A stretch of DNA of 64,000 nt, taken from assembly GCF_032461945.1 (NCBI RefSeq), contig NZ_JAWCUD010000001.1, positions 868,001 to 932,000 on the forward strand. Reading direction: 5' to 3'. The notes beneath the pieces are model-generated. The model was not told the DNA's origin. It saw nothing but the letters and a program-made list of their open reading frames with translations, and ran no database searches. The DNA comes from Paenibacillus_E violae. GTDB lineage: Bacteria; Bacillota; Bacilli; Paenibacillales; NBRC-103111. Each line of letters begins with the position of its first letter. The first letter of the stretch is position 1. Shown here one piece after another: positions 44,494 to 53,584 of this stretch. Position numbers and translations under genes: made by a program.

Positions 44494-46448
44494 ATATTTT
44501 GAGTGCAGTCAATATTACCAAAACCTATGGCGACAAGGTTTTGTTCGATGACATCACGTTCACGGTGAACGAGAGGCAGCGCATCGGTCTCATCGGCGTG
44601 AACGGCACAGGTAAGTCCACGCTGCTGAAACTGCTGGCGGGATTGGAAACAGCGGATCGCGGCAAACTCGTGCACGCGAACCATTTCCGAGTGGAATACT
44701 TGCCGCAGAACCCGGAGTTCGATCCGAACTCCACCGTGCTTGAGCAAGTATTCCACGGCGACACGCCGCTCATGAAGACGCTGCGCGACTATGAGCTGGC
44801 CCTGGCTGAGCTGGAGCTTGATCCCTCCAGCGAGAAAAAGCAAACGCGGCTGTTCACAGCCCAGACGCGCATGGATGAACAAGGTGCCTGGGAAGCCAGC
44901 ACCTTGGCCAAAACCGTACTGATGAAGCTAGGCATCAGTGAGTTCGACAAGCCCGTCGGCCTGCTGTCCGGCGGGCAGCGTAAACGCGTCGCTATGGCTC
45001 GCGTTCTGATCCAATCCGCCGATCTGCTCATCCTGGATGAGCCGACGAACCATATCGACAACGAGACCGCGATCTGGCTCGAGGAGTTCCTCGGCAAGTG
45101 GCGCGGCGCGCTGCTGCTCGTTACCCATGACCGGTACTTCCTGGAGCGGGTGACGAACCGCATCCTGGAACTGGACCGGGGCAAGATCTACAGCTACGAA
45201 GGCAACTATGAGGCGTTCCTCGAGAAAAAGGCGGAGCGGATGGAGTCCGAAGCCGCCAGCGAAGATAAGCGGCAGAATCTCATGCGCCGCGAGTTGGCTT
45301 GGCTCCGTCGCGGCGCGAAAGCGCGCACGACGAAGCAGAAGGCGCGCGTGCAGCGCGCCGAAGAGCTGCGGGACACCAAGGTAGATGGTCCCGCAGACAA
45401 GCTGGACATGGCGCTAGCTGGCAGCCGCCTTGGCAAGAAGGTGATGGAGCTGGAAGCCGTCACCAAAGCTTTCCCAGGCGGGAAGACGCTGCTGAGCGGC
45501 TTCAGCTACATCGTGATGCCGAAGGATCGCCTCGGCATCATTGGACCTAACGGCAGCGGCAAATCGACGCTGCTGAACATGCTCGCCGGGCGTATTCAGC
45601 CCGACAGCGGGACGATCGAGACCGGCCAAACCGTGAAACTCGCCTATTACACGCAAGAAACGGTCGAGATGGATGAAAAGATGCGAGTCATCGACTACAT
45701 CAAGGAAGCGGCTGAATTGGTTCGCACGTCTGACGGCGAGACAATACCCGCTTCGCAAATGCTTGAGCGCTTCCTGTTCTCCCCTACACTGCAGTGGTCT
45801 CCTATTGGTAAGCTGTCAGGCGGTGAGCGCCGCAGATTATATTTGCTGCGTACTCTTATGGGAGAACCGAATGTTCTGCTCCTTGATGAGCCGACGAACG
45901 ATTTGGACATCCAAACATTGACCATACTGGAAGATTATCTGGATAATTTCCCAGGAGCGGTTATCACGGTCTCCCATGATCGGTACTTTTTGGATCGCAC
46001 GGTTACGCATCTGTTTGCTTTTGATGGCCAGGGAGGCATTGAGCCTTATATTGGCAACTACTCCGACTATTTGGAGGAGAAGCAAGAGCAAGAAGAGGCG
46101 GAGCAGGCACGCAAAGAATTGGCGCGTCAAGCAAGTAGCAATACGGGCTCCAGCAAAACAGCGGCCAATCATTCAACAGCTTCTAGCGGCTCAGCGAATA
46201 CAAACCGTCCTAAGAAACTAACTTTCAAAGAGCAGAAGGAATGGGATGAAATCGAGGGGACGATTGCGGCTTTGGAAGATAAGGCGGCAAGCTTGAAACA
46301 GCAAATTGAAGCGGCTGGCAGCGACTTTGACCGTGTTCGCGATTTGTATGAGCAAGAGCAGCAAACAACGGCCGATTTGGAAGCAGCAATGGAAAGATGG
46401 ACTTATTTATCCGAGTTGGTAGAAGAAATAGAGCGAAATAAGTTATGA
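44490..46448 (+). CDS. Uup/YfmR-like ABC-F ATPase
   Basis: 652 residues. Walker A motifs GVNGTGKST and GPNGSGKST and signatures LSGGQRKRV and LSGGERRRL are all intact, with the ABC-F linker at about 245-310. The C-terminal 90 residues form a coiled coil (EQKEWDEIEGTIAALEDKAAS onwards), the mark of the Uup/YfmR group, which in Bacillus helps translation past difficult peptides and supports EF-P-deficient cells. Codon use in 44560-45660 is distinctly GC-rich compared with both neighbours. Confidence 0.85.
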   Translation: MNILSAVNITKTYGDKVLFDDITFTVNERQRIGLIGVNGTGKSTLLKLLAGLETADRGKLVHANHFRVEYLPQNPEFDPNSTVLEQVFHGDTPLMKTLRDYELALAELELDPSSEKKQTRLFTAQTRMDEQGAWEASTLAKTVLMKLGISEFDKPVGLLSGGQRKRVAMARVLIQSADLLILDEPTNHIDNETAIWLEEFLGKWRGALLLVTHDRYFLERVTNRILELDRGKIYSYEGNYEAFLEKKAERMESEAASEDKRQNLMRRELAWLRRGAKARTTKQKARVQRAEELRDTKVDGPADKLDMALAGSRLGKKVMELEAVTKAFPGGKTLLSGFSYIVMPKDRLGIIGPNGSGKSTLLNMLAGRIQPDSGTIETGQTVKLAYYTQETVEMDEKMRVIDYIKEAAELVRTSDGETIPASQMLERFLFSPTLQWSPIGKLSGGERRRLYLLRTLMGEPNVLLLDEPTNDLDIQTLTILEDYLDNFPGAVITVSHDRYFLDRTVTHLFAFDGQGGIEPYIGNYSDYLEEKQEQEEAEQARKELARQASSNTGSSKTAANHSTASSGSANTNRPKKLTFKEQKEWDEIEGTIAALEDKAASLKQQIEAAGSDFDRVRDLYEQEQQTTADLEAAMERWTYLSELVEEIERNKL

Positions 46449-46485
46449 TAGAAGAAACTATAATAAAGGCAGGTAAGTATTCCAC

Positions 46486-48099
46486 ATGATTAATGTTAAT
46501 AACGTGACACTTCGTTACGGCAAAAGAGCGCTTTTCGAAGATGCGAATATTAAATTTACTCCAGGTAACTGTTACGGTCTAATCGGCGCGAACGGTGCAG
46601 GTAAATCCACATTTCTGAAAATTCTCTCCGGTGAAATTGAGCCGAACACAGGCGAAGTATCGATCACGCCAGGAGAGAGAATGGCTGTTCTGAAACAAAA
46701 CCATTACGAGTTTGACGAAATCGAAGTTTTGAAAACCGTTGTAATGGGGCATGCTCGTTTGTTCAAAATCATGGAAGAGAAGGATGCGCTCTACGCGAAA
46801 GCGGATTTCTCTGAAGAAGATGGTATGAGAGCTGCTGAGTTGGAAGGCGAGTTCCAGGATCTGGACGGTTGGCAGGCCGAATCCGATGCCGCAGAACTAC
46901 TAATTGGTCTAGGCATCCCAACTTCCTTACATGATACAAAAATGAAAGACCTCGACGGCAATGAGAAGGTTCGTGTTCTCTTGGCGCAAGCGCTGTTCGG
47001 CAATCCGAACATTTTGCTGCTCGATGAGCCTACCAACCATTTGAACTTAGAGTCGATTCGTTGGCTGGAGAACTTCCTTGCTCGTTTTGAAGGCACCGTT
47101 ATCGTTGTATCCCATGATCGTCACTTCCTGAACCAAGTATGTACACACATTGCGGATATTGATTTTGGTAAAATTCAAATGTATGTCGGGAACTATGATT
47201 TCTGGTACGAGTCCAGTCAACTTGCTCTACGCTTAGCTAGAGATGCGAATAAGAAAACGGAAGAAAAACGTAAAGAGTTGGAAGCCTTTATCGCTCGATT
47301 CAGCGCGAATGCATCCAAATCCAAGCAAGCGACTTCCCGTAAAAAGCAACTTGAGAAGCTTACACTTGAAGATATTCGTCCTTCCAGCCGTAAATATCCG
47401 TTCATTCACTTCAAAGGTGAGCGCGAAGCTGGTAAACAATTGTTGGCTGTTGAAAGCATCTCCAAAACAATTGATGGCGTAAAAGTATTGAATAATGTAA
47501 CGTTTACGCTGAACAAAGGGGATAAAGTGGCTTTTGTCGGTCCGGACGGTATTGCCAAAACAACGCTTTTCAAAATCCTGATGGGCGAAATGGAAGCAGA
47601 TGAAGGTACATTCTCATGGGGGGTAACGACTTCCCAAGCTTATTTCCCAAAAGACAGCCAAGATTACTTTAACTCCGAACTGAACTTGGTGGATTGGCTT
47701 CGTCAATACTCCAAAGACCCGGATGAATCATTCCTTCGCGGATTCTTAGGACGTATGTTGTTCTCTGGTGAGGAAGCTTTGAAGAAAGCTAACGTTCTAT
47801 CCGGGGGCGAAAAAGTACGCTGCATGTTCTCCAAAATGATGCTTAGCGGTGCGAATGTTCTCATTCTTGATGAGCCTACGAACCACTTGGATTTGGAGTC
47901 CATCACAGCGCTCAATAACGGACTTGTTGATTTCGACGGTACGATGTTGTTCGTTTCCCATGACCATCAGTTCATTCAAACGATTGCTAATCGTGTAATG
48001 GAAATCACACCGAAAGGTCTCATCGACAAAATGCTTACGTATGATGAATACCTGGATAGTGAAGATGTGAAAAAACAACGCGAAGCTCAATACGCGTAA
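46486..48099 (+). CDS. ykpA: YkpA/YbiT-like ABC-F ATPase
   Basis: 537 residues closely following B. subtilis YkpA (LFEDANIKFTPGNCYGLIGANGAGKST at the start). The first Walker A is intact, but the first signature reads LDGNEKV instead of LSGG. The second Walker A reads GPDGIAKTT, lacking a Gly, while its signature LSGGEKVRC is intact. These changes would leave one proper and one degenerate ATP site; from memory, YkpA itself has similar changes. A strong terminator follows. Confidence 0.88.
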   Translation: MINVNNVTLRYGKRALFEDANIKFTPGNCYGLIGANGAGKSTFLKILSGEIEPNTGEVSITPGERMAVLKQNHYEFDEIEVLKTVVMGHARLFKIMEEKDALYAKADFSEEDGMRAAELEGEFQDLDGWQAESDAAELLIGLGIPTSLHDTKMKDLDGNEKVRVLLAQALFGNPNILLLDEPTNHLNLESIRWLENFLARFEGTVIVVSHDRHFLNQVCTHIADIDFGKIQMYVGNYDFWYESSQLALRLARDANKKTEEKRKELEAFIARFSANASKSKQATSRKKQLEKLTLEDIRPSSRKYPFIHFKGEREAGKQLLAVESISKTIDGVKVLNNVTFTLNKGDKVAFVGPDGIAKTTLFKILMGEMEADEGTFSWGVTTSQAYFPKDSQDYFNSELNLVDWLRQYSKDPDESFLRGFLGRMLFSGEEALKKANVLSGGEKVRCMFSKMMLSGANVLILDEPTNHLDLESITALNNGLVDFDGTMLFVSHDHQFIQTIANRVMEITPKGLIDKMLTYDEYLDSEDVKKQREAQYA

Positions 48100-48108
48100 G
48101 ACCAAATG

Positions 48109-48144
48109 AAAAGCGCCCTGATGTTTGACTCTCAGGGCGCTTTT
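48109..48144. terminator. Bidirectional terminator after ykpA
   Basis: A perfect 13-bp stem (48109-48121 with 48132-48144) with A and T runs on the two flanks, serving the ABC-F gene and the convergent small gene. Confidence 0.9.
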
Positions 48145-48156
48145 ACCTACATAGCT

Positions 48157-48369
48157 CTAGCTTCCGCCAGTACGACGGCGTTGATTATTTACTTTTTTCG
48201 TCATTTGACTTTTGGCACTTTGGTTCGTATTGCCCGCTTGTTTAGGGTTTGCACGTGCTGCGGCTTGATCCGCTTTCTTCTGAGCTAACTTTTGTTTGAT
48301 TGCATCGGCTAGGCTTACTTTCTTAGGACCTTGTTGTTCGTCCAGCTGATCTTGTGGCTTGTCTGACAT
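48157..48369 (-). CDS. Small basic protein of unknown function
   Basis: 70 residues from ATG 48369 after GAAGGTG on the minus strand. A charged Gln/Lys/Ala-rich helix (VSLADAIKQKLAQKKADQAA) leads to a basic disordered end NNQRRRTGGS. Similar small proteins are common in Paenibacillus but I know of no function; nucleic-acid binding would fit the charge. Confidence 0.6.
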   Translation of the reverse strand: MSDKPQDQLDEQQGPKKVSLADAIKQKLAQKKADQAAARANPKQAGNTNQSAKSQMTKKVNNQRRRTGGS

Positions 48370-48442
48370 AGAAACACCTTCTTTACCGTGATATGTTAAT
48401 AGTATAATCGAATCAAACAAAAGATGAAAGAAGGTGTGAACG

Positions 48443-48961
48443 ATGTTTGACCCAACGATCTATGACAACATTAAGGTGGTTCTGGAAGGAGCCGTCTACG
48501 ACTTGGATTTGGATGGCAAAATTATCATCACACGGCGGGAAGATCTTGTGGATCTTTCTTCCATGTCCCGAACGTATGCGATTGAGTTTGCAAGAAAGAT
48601 TGATAAGCCGAGCAAAGCGGAAATCAATTTGCATGTTCATTTAAGTGATTTGGCTGCTGAAATTTTAGAGAACCCTACAGCTAAACCGGGATGTACGCTT
48701 ACGATTAAGCTTTTCACGAAAGTTAAGAACCCGGATTTGGAATGTAAGCATATTGAAGAACAGTTAGGCCTAATATGGGAGCATCGTCCACAAATCACAC
48801 AACTTCTTTCATACAAATATGGTATTTTTCCAGTGGTTTATCATAATCAAATTACACTTTCATTCGGCAGAAAAATCGATGAGAGCCATTTGGATGATTT
48901 CCCTCATCTTATCGGTTATGCGGCTGACAGTTTGGCTTGGTTAGATGAACGAGGAGGTTAG
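48443..48961 (+). CDS. Conserved-looking protein of unknown function
   Basis: 172 residues, ATG 48443 after GAAAGAAGGTG. Soluble alpha/beta sequence with YDLDLDGKIIITRREDLVDLSS near the start and SYKYGIFPVVYHNQITLSFG near the end. No motif, signal peptide or membrane span that I recognise. The thioredoxin gene starts one base after its stop, so the two share a transcript with kapB. Confidence 0.6.
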   Translation: MFDPTIYDNIKVVLEGAVYDLDLDGKIIITRREDLVDLSSMSRTYAIEFARKIDKPSKAEINLHVHLSDLAAEILENPTAKPGCTLTIKLFTKVKNPDLECKHIEEQLGLIWEHRPQITQLLSYKYGIFPVVYHNQITLSFGRKIDESHLDDFPHLIGYAADSLAWLDERGG

Positions 48962-48962
48962 C

Positions 48963-49280
48963 ATGAGGGAATTGTCTCAACAAGAATTGTTAGAGATCGT
49001 TAACAGGCAGGAGGAGTCCTTTGCTGTATTTTTGTACACGCCGTTTTGTGGAACATGTAAAGTGACTGAACGTATGTTGGAGATCATTATGACCATGCAG
49101 CCTTCTTTGCCGCTTTATAAGAGCAATATTAATTTTCTGCCGCAAATTAGCCGTGAATGGCAAGTGACCAGCGTGCCGTGCATCGCTATTTTTGAACAGG
49201 GACAGGACAAACAACTGATTTACCGCATGCAGTCAGTGGATGAGCTATATCGCAAACTGCTGCCATTGAGCAGCAAGTAA
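48963..49280 (+). CDS. Thioredoxin-family protein
   Basis: 105 residues from ATG 48963, five bases after GAGGAGG; an in-frame ATG at 48945 precedes that site and is unlikely. CGTC near residue 29 sits in FLYTPFCGTCKVTERML, and TSVPCIAIFEQGQ is the cis-Pro loop. CGTC instead of CGPC points to an oxidoreductase with a less reducing potential. Similar to the YtpP/YusE type of small cytoplasmic thioredoxins. Confidence 0.85.
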   Translation: MRELSQQELLEIVNRQEESFAVFLYTPFCGTCKVTERMLEIIMTMQPSLPLYKSNINFLPQISREWQVTSVPCIAIFEQGQDKQLIYRMQSVDELYRKLLPLSSK

Positions 49281-49298
49281 CTATAGGAGATGATAAGA

Positions 49299-49688
49299 AT
49301 GAGCAGCTTTCAATTAGGAGATCACGTCATTGCTGAGTATAAGACTGGGGTTTATTATGGGGAAGTAGTGGAAATGTCGAGTACGATGAAAGCGGCAGTA
49401 CGCATCTTGGCTGTAAAAGAACATCCAACACAAGGGGACTTGCATAATCCTATGGACCCAAGCGTCGCATTTTTTCATCAAAGACGGGCTTTATCGTATC
49501 AGGAGATTGCTTTAATGCCAATTTCAACGATACGTTCATATGCGGGTGCAATTCCCGATTATCAAGTATCACTGGAGAGAGCGCTAATGGCTCAAATCTC
49601 TAAGCTGTCGGAAATGGAAGCATGGGCTAGGCGCTCTCTTCAGGAGCTTAGTCAACTGCAGAAAGAATATTTCCCAAAGTCGAATTAA
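49299..49688 (+). CDS. kapB: Kinase-associated protein B
   Basis: 129 residues from ATG 49299, nine bases after ATAGGAG. The sequence follows B. subtilis KapB: FQLGDHVIAEYKTGVYYGEV, VKEHPTQGDLHNPMDPSVAFFHQRRAL and WARRSLQELSQLQKEYF. KapB is needed for signalling from sensor kinase KinB to the Spo0A phosphorelay. No lipobox is seen, so the old name lipoprotein does not apply here. The stop overlaps that of the convergent gene at 49685. Confidence 0.85.
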   Translation: MSSFQLGDHVIAEYKTGVYYGEVVEMSSTMKAAVRILAVKEHPTQGDLHNPMDPSVAFFHQRRALSYQEIALMPISTIRSYAGAIPDYQVSLERALMAQISKLSEMEAWARRSLQELSQLQKEYFPKSN

Positions 49689-49906
49689 GAAACTTCTAAA
49701 TACAATTTTGTGCCGTCGTTATACTTGAAAATAGCGACATCACCAATGATCTCGATCAGCGAGATCATTTTTAATTTGCGACGAAATTCGAAATGAAGTT
49801 CAAACTCCTTAAGCTTACTGGACAACAATTCCATATGTGAACTGCGATGTGTGAAATTAAGCACGGGAATGGATTTGTTTTTGAATTTAATGGTAACTGC
49901 TTGCAT
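49685..49906 (-). CDS. Small protein of unknown function
   Basis: 73 residues from ATG 49906, seven bases after GAAGGAGGG; upstream in-frame codons are not preceded by any ribosome site. The sequence is beta-rich with a helical middle (ELLSSKLKEFELHFEFRRKL). Not recognised. It converges on kapB with overlapping stop codons. Confidence 0.55.
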   Translation of the reverse strand: MQAVTIKFKNKSIPVLNFTHRSSHMELLSSKLKEFELHFEFRRKLKMISLIEIIGDVAIFKYNDGTKLYLEVS

Positions 49907-50128
49907 GTCAAGCCCTCCTTCACGTCTTCCATCTGGAAAAAGTACCAGCTGGTCTACATATTTAGGATACATTTCAAATGTTAAGTATGTTTGAGACAAA
50001 CTATTAAAAAAGTTTTAGCATCTTATTATATGTAAAGAATAGCGAGAGAGGGCTAGTTCCCAAAGAATCTTTTGAAATTAATCGGGTTACCCGTCTGCAT
50101 TTGACTCATTTGAGCGATAGATTGGCGG

Positions 50129-50157
50129 TTGCGGGGAAAGATAAGCACAATTATAAT
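50129..50157 (+). promoter_or_regulatory. Promoter of Gfo/Idh/MocA oxidoreductase gene
   Basis: TTGCGG (50129-50134), 17-base spacer and TATAAT (50152-50157). The rest of the 290-base gap (49907-50196) is AT-rich and shows only a small CGGGT-T-ACCCG dyad near 50083. Confidence 0.6.
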
Positions 50158-50196
50158 AAGAAAGATTGTAATCAAACAAGTTTTGGGGGGATTTAG

Positions 50197-51273
50197 ATGA
50201 CAGCAGGAAAACCAATCAGAATCGGGATTATCGGTTCCGGAAACATCGGAAATGTACATATGGAAGTGATGAAAAAAGTGCCGGAGGCAGAAATTGCCGC
50301 GGTAACGGATGTGTACTTACCACTCGCAGAGGCTAGAGCTAAGCAATATAACATTGAGCGGGTATATGAGAGTTCGGACAAGCTGCTCGCTGATCCAAGC
50401 ATTGATGCAGTAGTTATTGCTGTATCCAATGAGTGGCATGCGCCTTTAGCCATTCAAGCTTTAGAGGCAGGTAAACATGTCATGCTGGAGAAGCCTATGG
50501 CGCTTAATCTCGAATCGGCTAGACAAATTGTAGAAGCAGAGCGCAAGGCAGGCAAAGTGCTGATGATTCCACATCAGCTGCGTTGGGAAGTCCTTTCACA
50601 GGCTGTCAAACAACAGGTTGATAAAGGCGCGTTAGGCCATATTTATCATGCCAAAGCAGGCTGGATGAGACGTAAAGGGATTCCGGGCTGGGGAACTTGG
50701 TTTACACAGATGGGTAAATCCGGCGGCGGTCCGTTAATTGATCTAGGTGTACATATGTTAGATCTATCCCTCTATTTGATGGGGAATCCGAAACCGGTTT
50801 CGGTATATGGGGCAACCTATGCGGAATTTGGTCCACGCAAAAAAGGGATTGGCTCTTGGGGGACACCGAACTGGGAAGGGCAATATGATGTAGAAGATTT
50901 GGCTACAGCGTTGATTAAACTCGATAATGGTGCAACCCTATCGCTTGATGTCAGCTGGGCCGCGCTCATCGAAACGGATAGCCAGCCTTACGTGCAACTG
51001 CTTGGTTCCGAAGGAGGCGCTTCAATTCGCGGCAATAAAGGGAAGCTACTAGCAGAAATGTTTGATCGCGAAGCGGATGTGGATCTGACTGTGCCTGAGC
51101 TGGACGAAGGACCTCGTGTGCGGATGCTGAGACATTTCCTATCGTGTATCGAAACCGGTCAACAACCAATTACCTCTGTGATGACAGGTTATACGAATAA
51201 TTTAATTCTAGATGCGATTTACCAATCCTCACAAACCGGCAATGAAGTTAAATTGAATTGGGACATCGAGTAG
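50197..51273 (+). CDS. Gfo/Idh/MocA-family oxidoreductase
   Basis: 358 residues. N-terminal Rossmann fold with GIIGSGNIGNVH and VTDVYLPLAEARAK, then the catalytic EKPMALNLESA block with its Lys, and the C-terminal alpha/beta domain with GWGTWFTQMGKSGGGPLIDLGVHMLDL. The family oxidises or reduces sugars, inositols and related polyols with NAD(P). The GGGPL-D-GVH-D signature is intact. No sugar transporter or kinase is adjacent, so the substrate stays open. Confidence 0.88.
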   Translation: MTAGKPIRIGIIGSGNIGNVHMEVMKKVPEAEIAAVTDVYLPLAEARAKQYNIERVYESSDKLLADPSIDAVVIAVSNEWHAPLAIQALEAGKHVMLEKPMALNLESARQIVEAERKAGKVLMIPHQLRWEVLSQAVKQQVDKGALGHIYHAKAGWMRRKGIPGWGTWFTQMGKSGGGPLIDLGVHMLDLSLYLMGNPKPVSVYGATYAEFGPRKKGIGSWGTPNWEGQYDVEDLATALIKLDNGATLSLDVSWAALIETDSQPYVQLLGSEGGASIRGNKGKLLAEMFDREADVDLTVPELDEGPRVRMLRHFLSCIETGQQPITSVMTGYTNNLILDAIYQSSQTGNEVKLNWDIE

Positions 51274-51289
51274 ACAGGGGCTGCAGCAA

Positions 51290-51925
51290 GTGAATTGGGA
51301 GTTATTTAGCATCATCGGGACAATCGCTTTCGCAGTCAGTGGAGCGATTGTTGCGATGGAAGAGGAATATGATATTCTAGGGGTCTATGTTCTTGGGCTC
51401 GTAACGGCATTCGGCGGTGGTGTCATTCGAAATTTGCTGATTGGCAAACCCGTCGTTTTGCTGTGGGAGCAAGGGTTATATTTTCAAATCGCCTTATTTG
51501 CTATGACTTTAGTTTTCTTGATGCCTGTCAAATACATTCGGGTATGGAAGACGTGGGAAGCTTTCTTTGATGCTATCGGATTGGCAGCCTTCTCTATACA
51601 AGGTGCGTTCTATGCAACGAATATGGGGCATCCTTTAAGTGCTGTCATTGTGGCTGCAGTGTTAACGGGGATTGGCGGCGGAATGGTTCGAGACGTACTG
51701 GCTGGCCGAAAGCCGCTTGTACTGAAGGACGAAATCTATGCCGTATGGGGCATGCTGGCCGGTGCGTTGGTTGGTTTGGGCTGGTCGCAAGGAGCTTGGC
51801 AGATATCCGTGCTTTTTGCACTTATCGTCATTTTGCGAATGTTATCCGTATTTTATAAATGGAAGCTGCCTAAACGTTCCTTGCGCAATGCGATCGTGGG
51901 ATCAACGCGTAGATCAGACTCATAG
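51290..51925 (+). CDS. TRIC-type trimeric intracellular cation channel (UPF0126)
   Basis: 211 residues from GTG 51290. Seven membrane segments in two repeats, each with a Gly-rich signature (TAFGGGVIRNLLIG; TGIGGGMVRDVLAG). Bacterial TRIC proteins conduct monovalent cations as trimers; some may have other substrates. It follows the oxidoreductase by 16 bases. Confidence 0.88.
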   Translation: MNWELFSIIGTIAFAVSGAIVAMEEEYDILGVYVLGLVTAFGGGVIRNLLIGKPVVLLWEQGLYFQIALFAMTLVFLMPVKYIRVWKTWEAFFDAIGLAAFSIQGAFYATNMGHPLSAVIVAAVLTGIGGGMVRDVLAGRKPLVLKDEIYAVWGMLAGALVGLGWSQGAWQISVLFALIVILRMLSVFYKWKLPKRSLRNAIVGSTRRSDS

Positions 51926-51986
51926 CCTACCGCTAAAGACCTGGATGAATTTTTGAAAATCGAGATGAGGAGAGAGGTGAGTTACA

Positions 51987-52472
51987 ATGGAACAGGAAGT
52001 ATCATTCCTTCACCATCAAAAGATTTCCGCTGAAACGATGGCCGCACGTATTGTTCCTGTTAAAGAATTGCTTCAAACGGAATTGGATCTGTACGAAGTA
52101 TCCAAAGATGCAGAGACAGGTGAGCATTACCTTCATTATGCTTACATGCACCGTGATTTTACGAATACCGGTGAGCCGGAGTCGTTTCATTATTTGCTGC
52201 CGATTGACAGCGACGATGTGCTCGGAATGATTTTTGGGGAGCAGGGCTATGCGTATCCGGAGTTTTGGCGTAAAGCTTTTTTGCGCAACGGACCGGAAGG
52301 TTTCTACATCTGGTTCGACCCCACGCATGAAGAGGAACAGTCAGAGGATGAAGCTATCGCTGCGGATTTGCTAAACAAGCTGAGAGCTTTTAAAGAAAAT
52401 GGTTCGGCCGATCCGGATGCGGTTCGAAAATTGCTCGAAGAATTGGATGAAACTCGTAAAAAAGAAGACTAG
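51987..52472 (+). CDS. Acidic protein of unknown function
   Basis: 161 residues from ATG 51987 after GGAGAGAGG. Acidic, soluble, with two blocks HYLHYAYMHRDFTNTGEPESFHYLLPI and FWRKAFLRNGPEGFYIWFDPTHEEE, then a charged helix. Not recognised. A terminator follows. Confidence 0.55.
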   Translation: MEQEVSFLHHQKISAETMAARIVPVKELLQTELDLYEVSKDAETGEHYLHYAYMHRDFTNTGEPESFHYLLPIDSDDVLGMIFGEQGYAYPEFWRKAFLRNGPEGFYIWFDPTHEEEQSEDEAIAADLLNKLRAFKENGSADPDAVRKLLEELDETRKKED

Positions 52473-52480
52473 GACGTTGT

Positions 52481-52524
52481 AAAGCCTGCTTGCCAATGAA
52501 TCAATTGGTGGCGGGCTTTATTTA
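52481..52524 (+). terminator. Intrinsic terminator
   Basis: AAAGCC pairs with GGCTTT and CCAAT with ATTGG around a six-base loop, with one mismatch and G-U pairs between, followed by a broken T-run. Confidence 0.75.
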
Positions 52525-52596
52525 TTATTTAGTAAAAATGGGGATAAATGACCATATTAAAGTTAATCGTTATTTTTCAGGAAGGAGGATGAAATC

Positions 52597-52752
52597 ATGA
52601 GTATAGAGGCTTATCAGTTCGCTAATTTGGGAGCGCATGAGGATCTGCTGGAAGATCTTCGCAGGCTTGAATCCCGGATGAGGGAACAATTGGGATATGA
52701 AATCTCCTTAATTGCTTACACACCGGAAAAGAAGGACATCAGCAAGAAATAA
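52597..52752 (+). CDS. 51-residue small protein
   Basis: ATG 52597 stands eight bases after a perfect AAGGAGG, and the frame runs 51 codons to TAA 52750. The product has a Leu/Arg/Glu helix (GAHEDLLEDLRRLESRM) then EQLGYEISLIAYTPEKK. It lies 22 bases upstream of the YhcN/YlaJ-type lipoprotein gene and is likely co-transcribed. Not recognised; soluble. Confidence 0.65.
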   Translation: MSIEAYQFANLGAHEDLLEDLRRLESRMREQLGYEISLIAYTPEKKDISKK

Positions 52753-52774
52753 AGAAAGAAGGGGGAGCTTTTAT

Positions 52775-53482
52775 ATGAAAAAAACGTTGATCCAACTTAC
52801 ACTTTCGATCGTGTTAGTAAGCACAGCCGCTGGCTGTACCGCCGCAAGCCCGAACAATCATGCAGGAGCAAGTTCTTCAAATCCGAATGCTGGCTCATGG
52901 GATACGAGTCTCAGGAACAATGAGAATTCTTCACTAGGAGCTAAAAGTGTCAATCAATCCCCGCTGCCATCGATGCGACCGTCTACGATTGACAACATTA
53001 AAGCGCACACGAATACACATTTGACGATGAACCGTGATTTGGCAGATGGTATTATTCAAGCGGCTCACCTCGGAAACACAGCTGTTGCATTTACGGATAA
53101 CAACATTTATATTGCGGTAGATATGGGCGGGATGCAAGCCATGGGTGCCGATAATGACGGCATGAAAATGCTTAGTAAAACAAACGACCCGGAAACCGGG
53201 GCTGGGTTGTTCGGTTCGGGAGCCGGAGCTCAGATGGATTGGCTCTCGGCCAAGCCTTTGCCGGCAGAAAGCGCCAAAGCCATAAGGAGTTTGCTGACTC
53301 GGATTTATCCGGAAGCGAATATTTTCATTTCTACGAACCCGCATTTCGTGAACCGCATGATGTATTATGATGCTCAGCAGCAAAACAACAAACATATGGA
53401 TACGTATCTCAACGAATTTAACACCATGATCCAATATGCTTTCCCAAGCTATTCTACCGGCCAAAGAAATACGCTGCCTTAA
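52775..53482 (+). CDS. YhcN/YlaJ-family sporulation lipoprotein
   Basis: 235 residues from ATG 52775 after GGGGGAG; the frame is open further upstream but there overlaps the 51-codon gene. A lipoprotein signal ends in LVSTAAGC, so Cys21 is lipidated. The C-terminal YhcN/YlaJ-type domain has AHLGNTAVAFTDNNIYIAVDM and TNPHFVNRMMYY. In Bacillus these proteins are made in the forespore and found in the inner spore membrane. A sigma-G-like CATATTA lies at 52553 but without a clear -35. Confidence 0.8.
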   Translation: MKKTLIQLTLSIVLVSTAAGCTAASPNNHAGASSSNPNAGSWDTSLRNNENSSLGAKSVNQSPLPSMRPSTIDNIKAHTNTHLTMNRDLADGIIQAAHLGNTAVAFTDNNIYIAVDMGGMQAMGADNDGMKMLSKTNDPETGAGLFGSGAGAQMDWLSAKPLPAESAKAIRSLLTRIYPEANIFISTNPHFVNRMMYYDAQQQNNKHMDTYLNEFNTMIQYAFPSYSTGQRNTLP

Positions 53483-53514
53483 AATAAAACTTTGCGCAAA
53501 AGATTCACACATCT

Positions 53515-53539
53515 CCCTCAGCCTCCTGCTGAGGGTTTT
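53515..53539 (+). terminator. Intrinsic terminator after lipoprotein gene
   Basis: CCCTCAGC and GCTGAGGG (53515-53522 with 53528-53535) around CTCCT, then TTTT. Confidence 0.85.
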
Positions 53540-53584
53540 GTCATAGTTTCCGGATTATCCAATTAGAAAAAAAGGAGTATGACG

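Noticed and set aside
52529..52559. Sigma-G promoter before the spore lipoprotein
   Set aside because: CATATTA fits a -10, but no acceptable -35 is found at the right distance.
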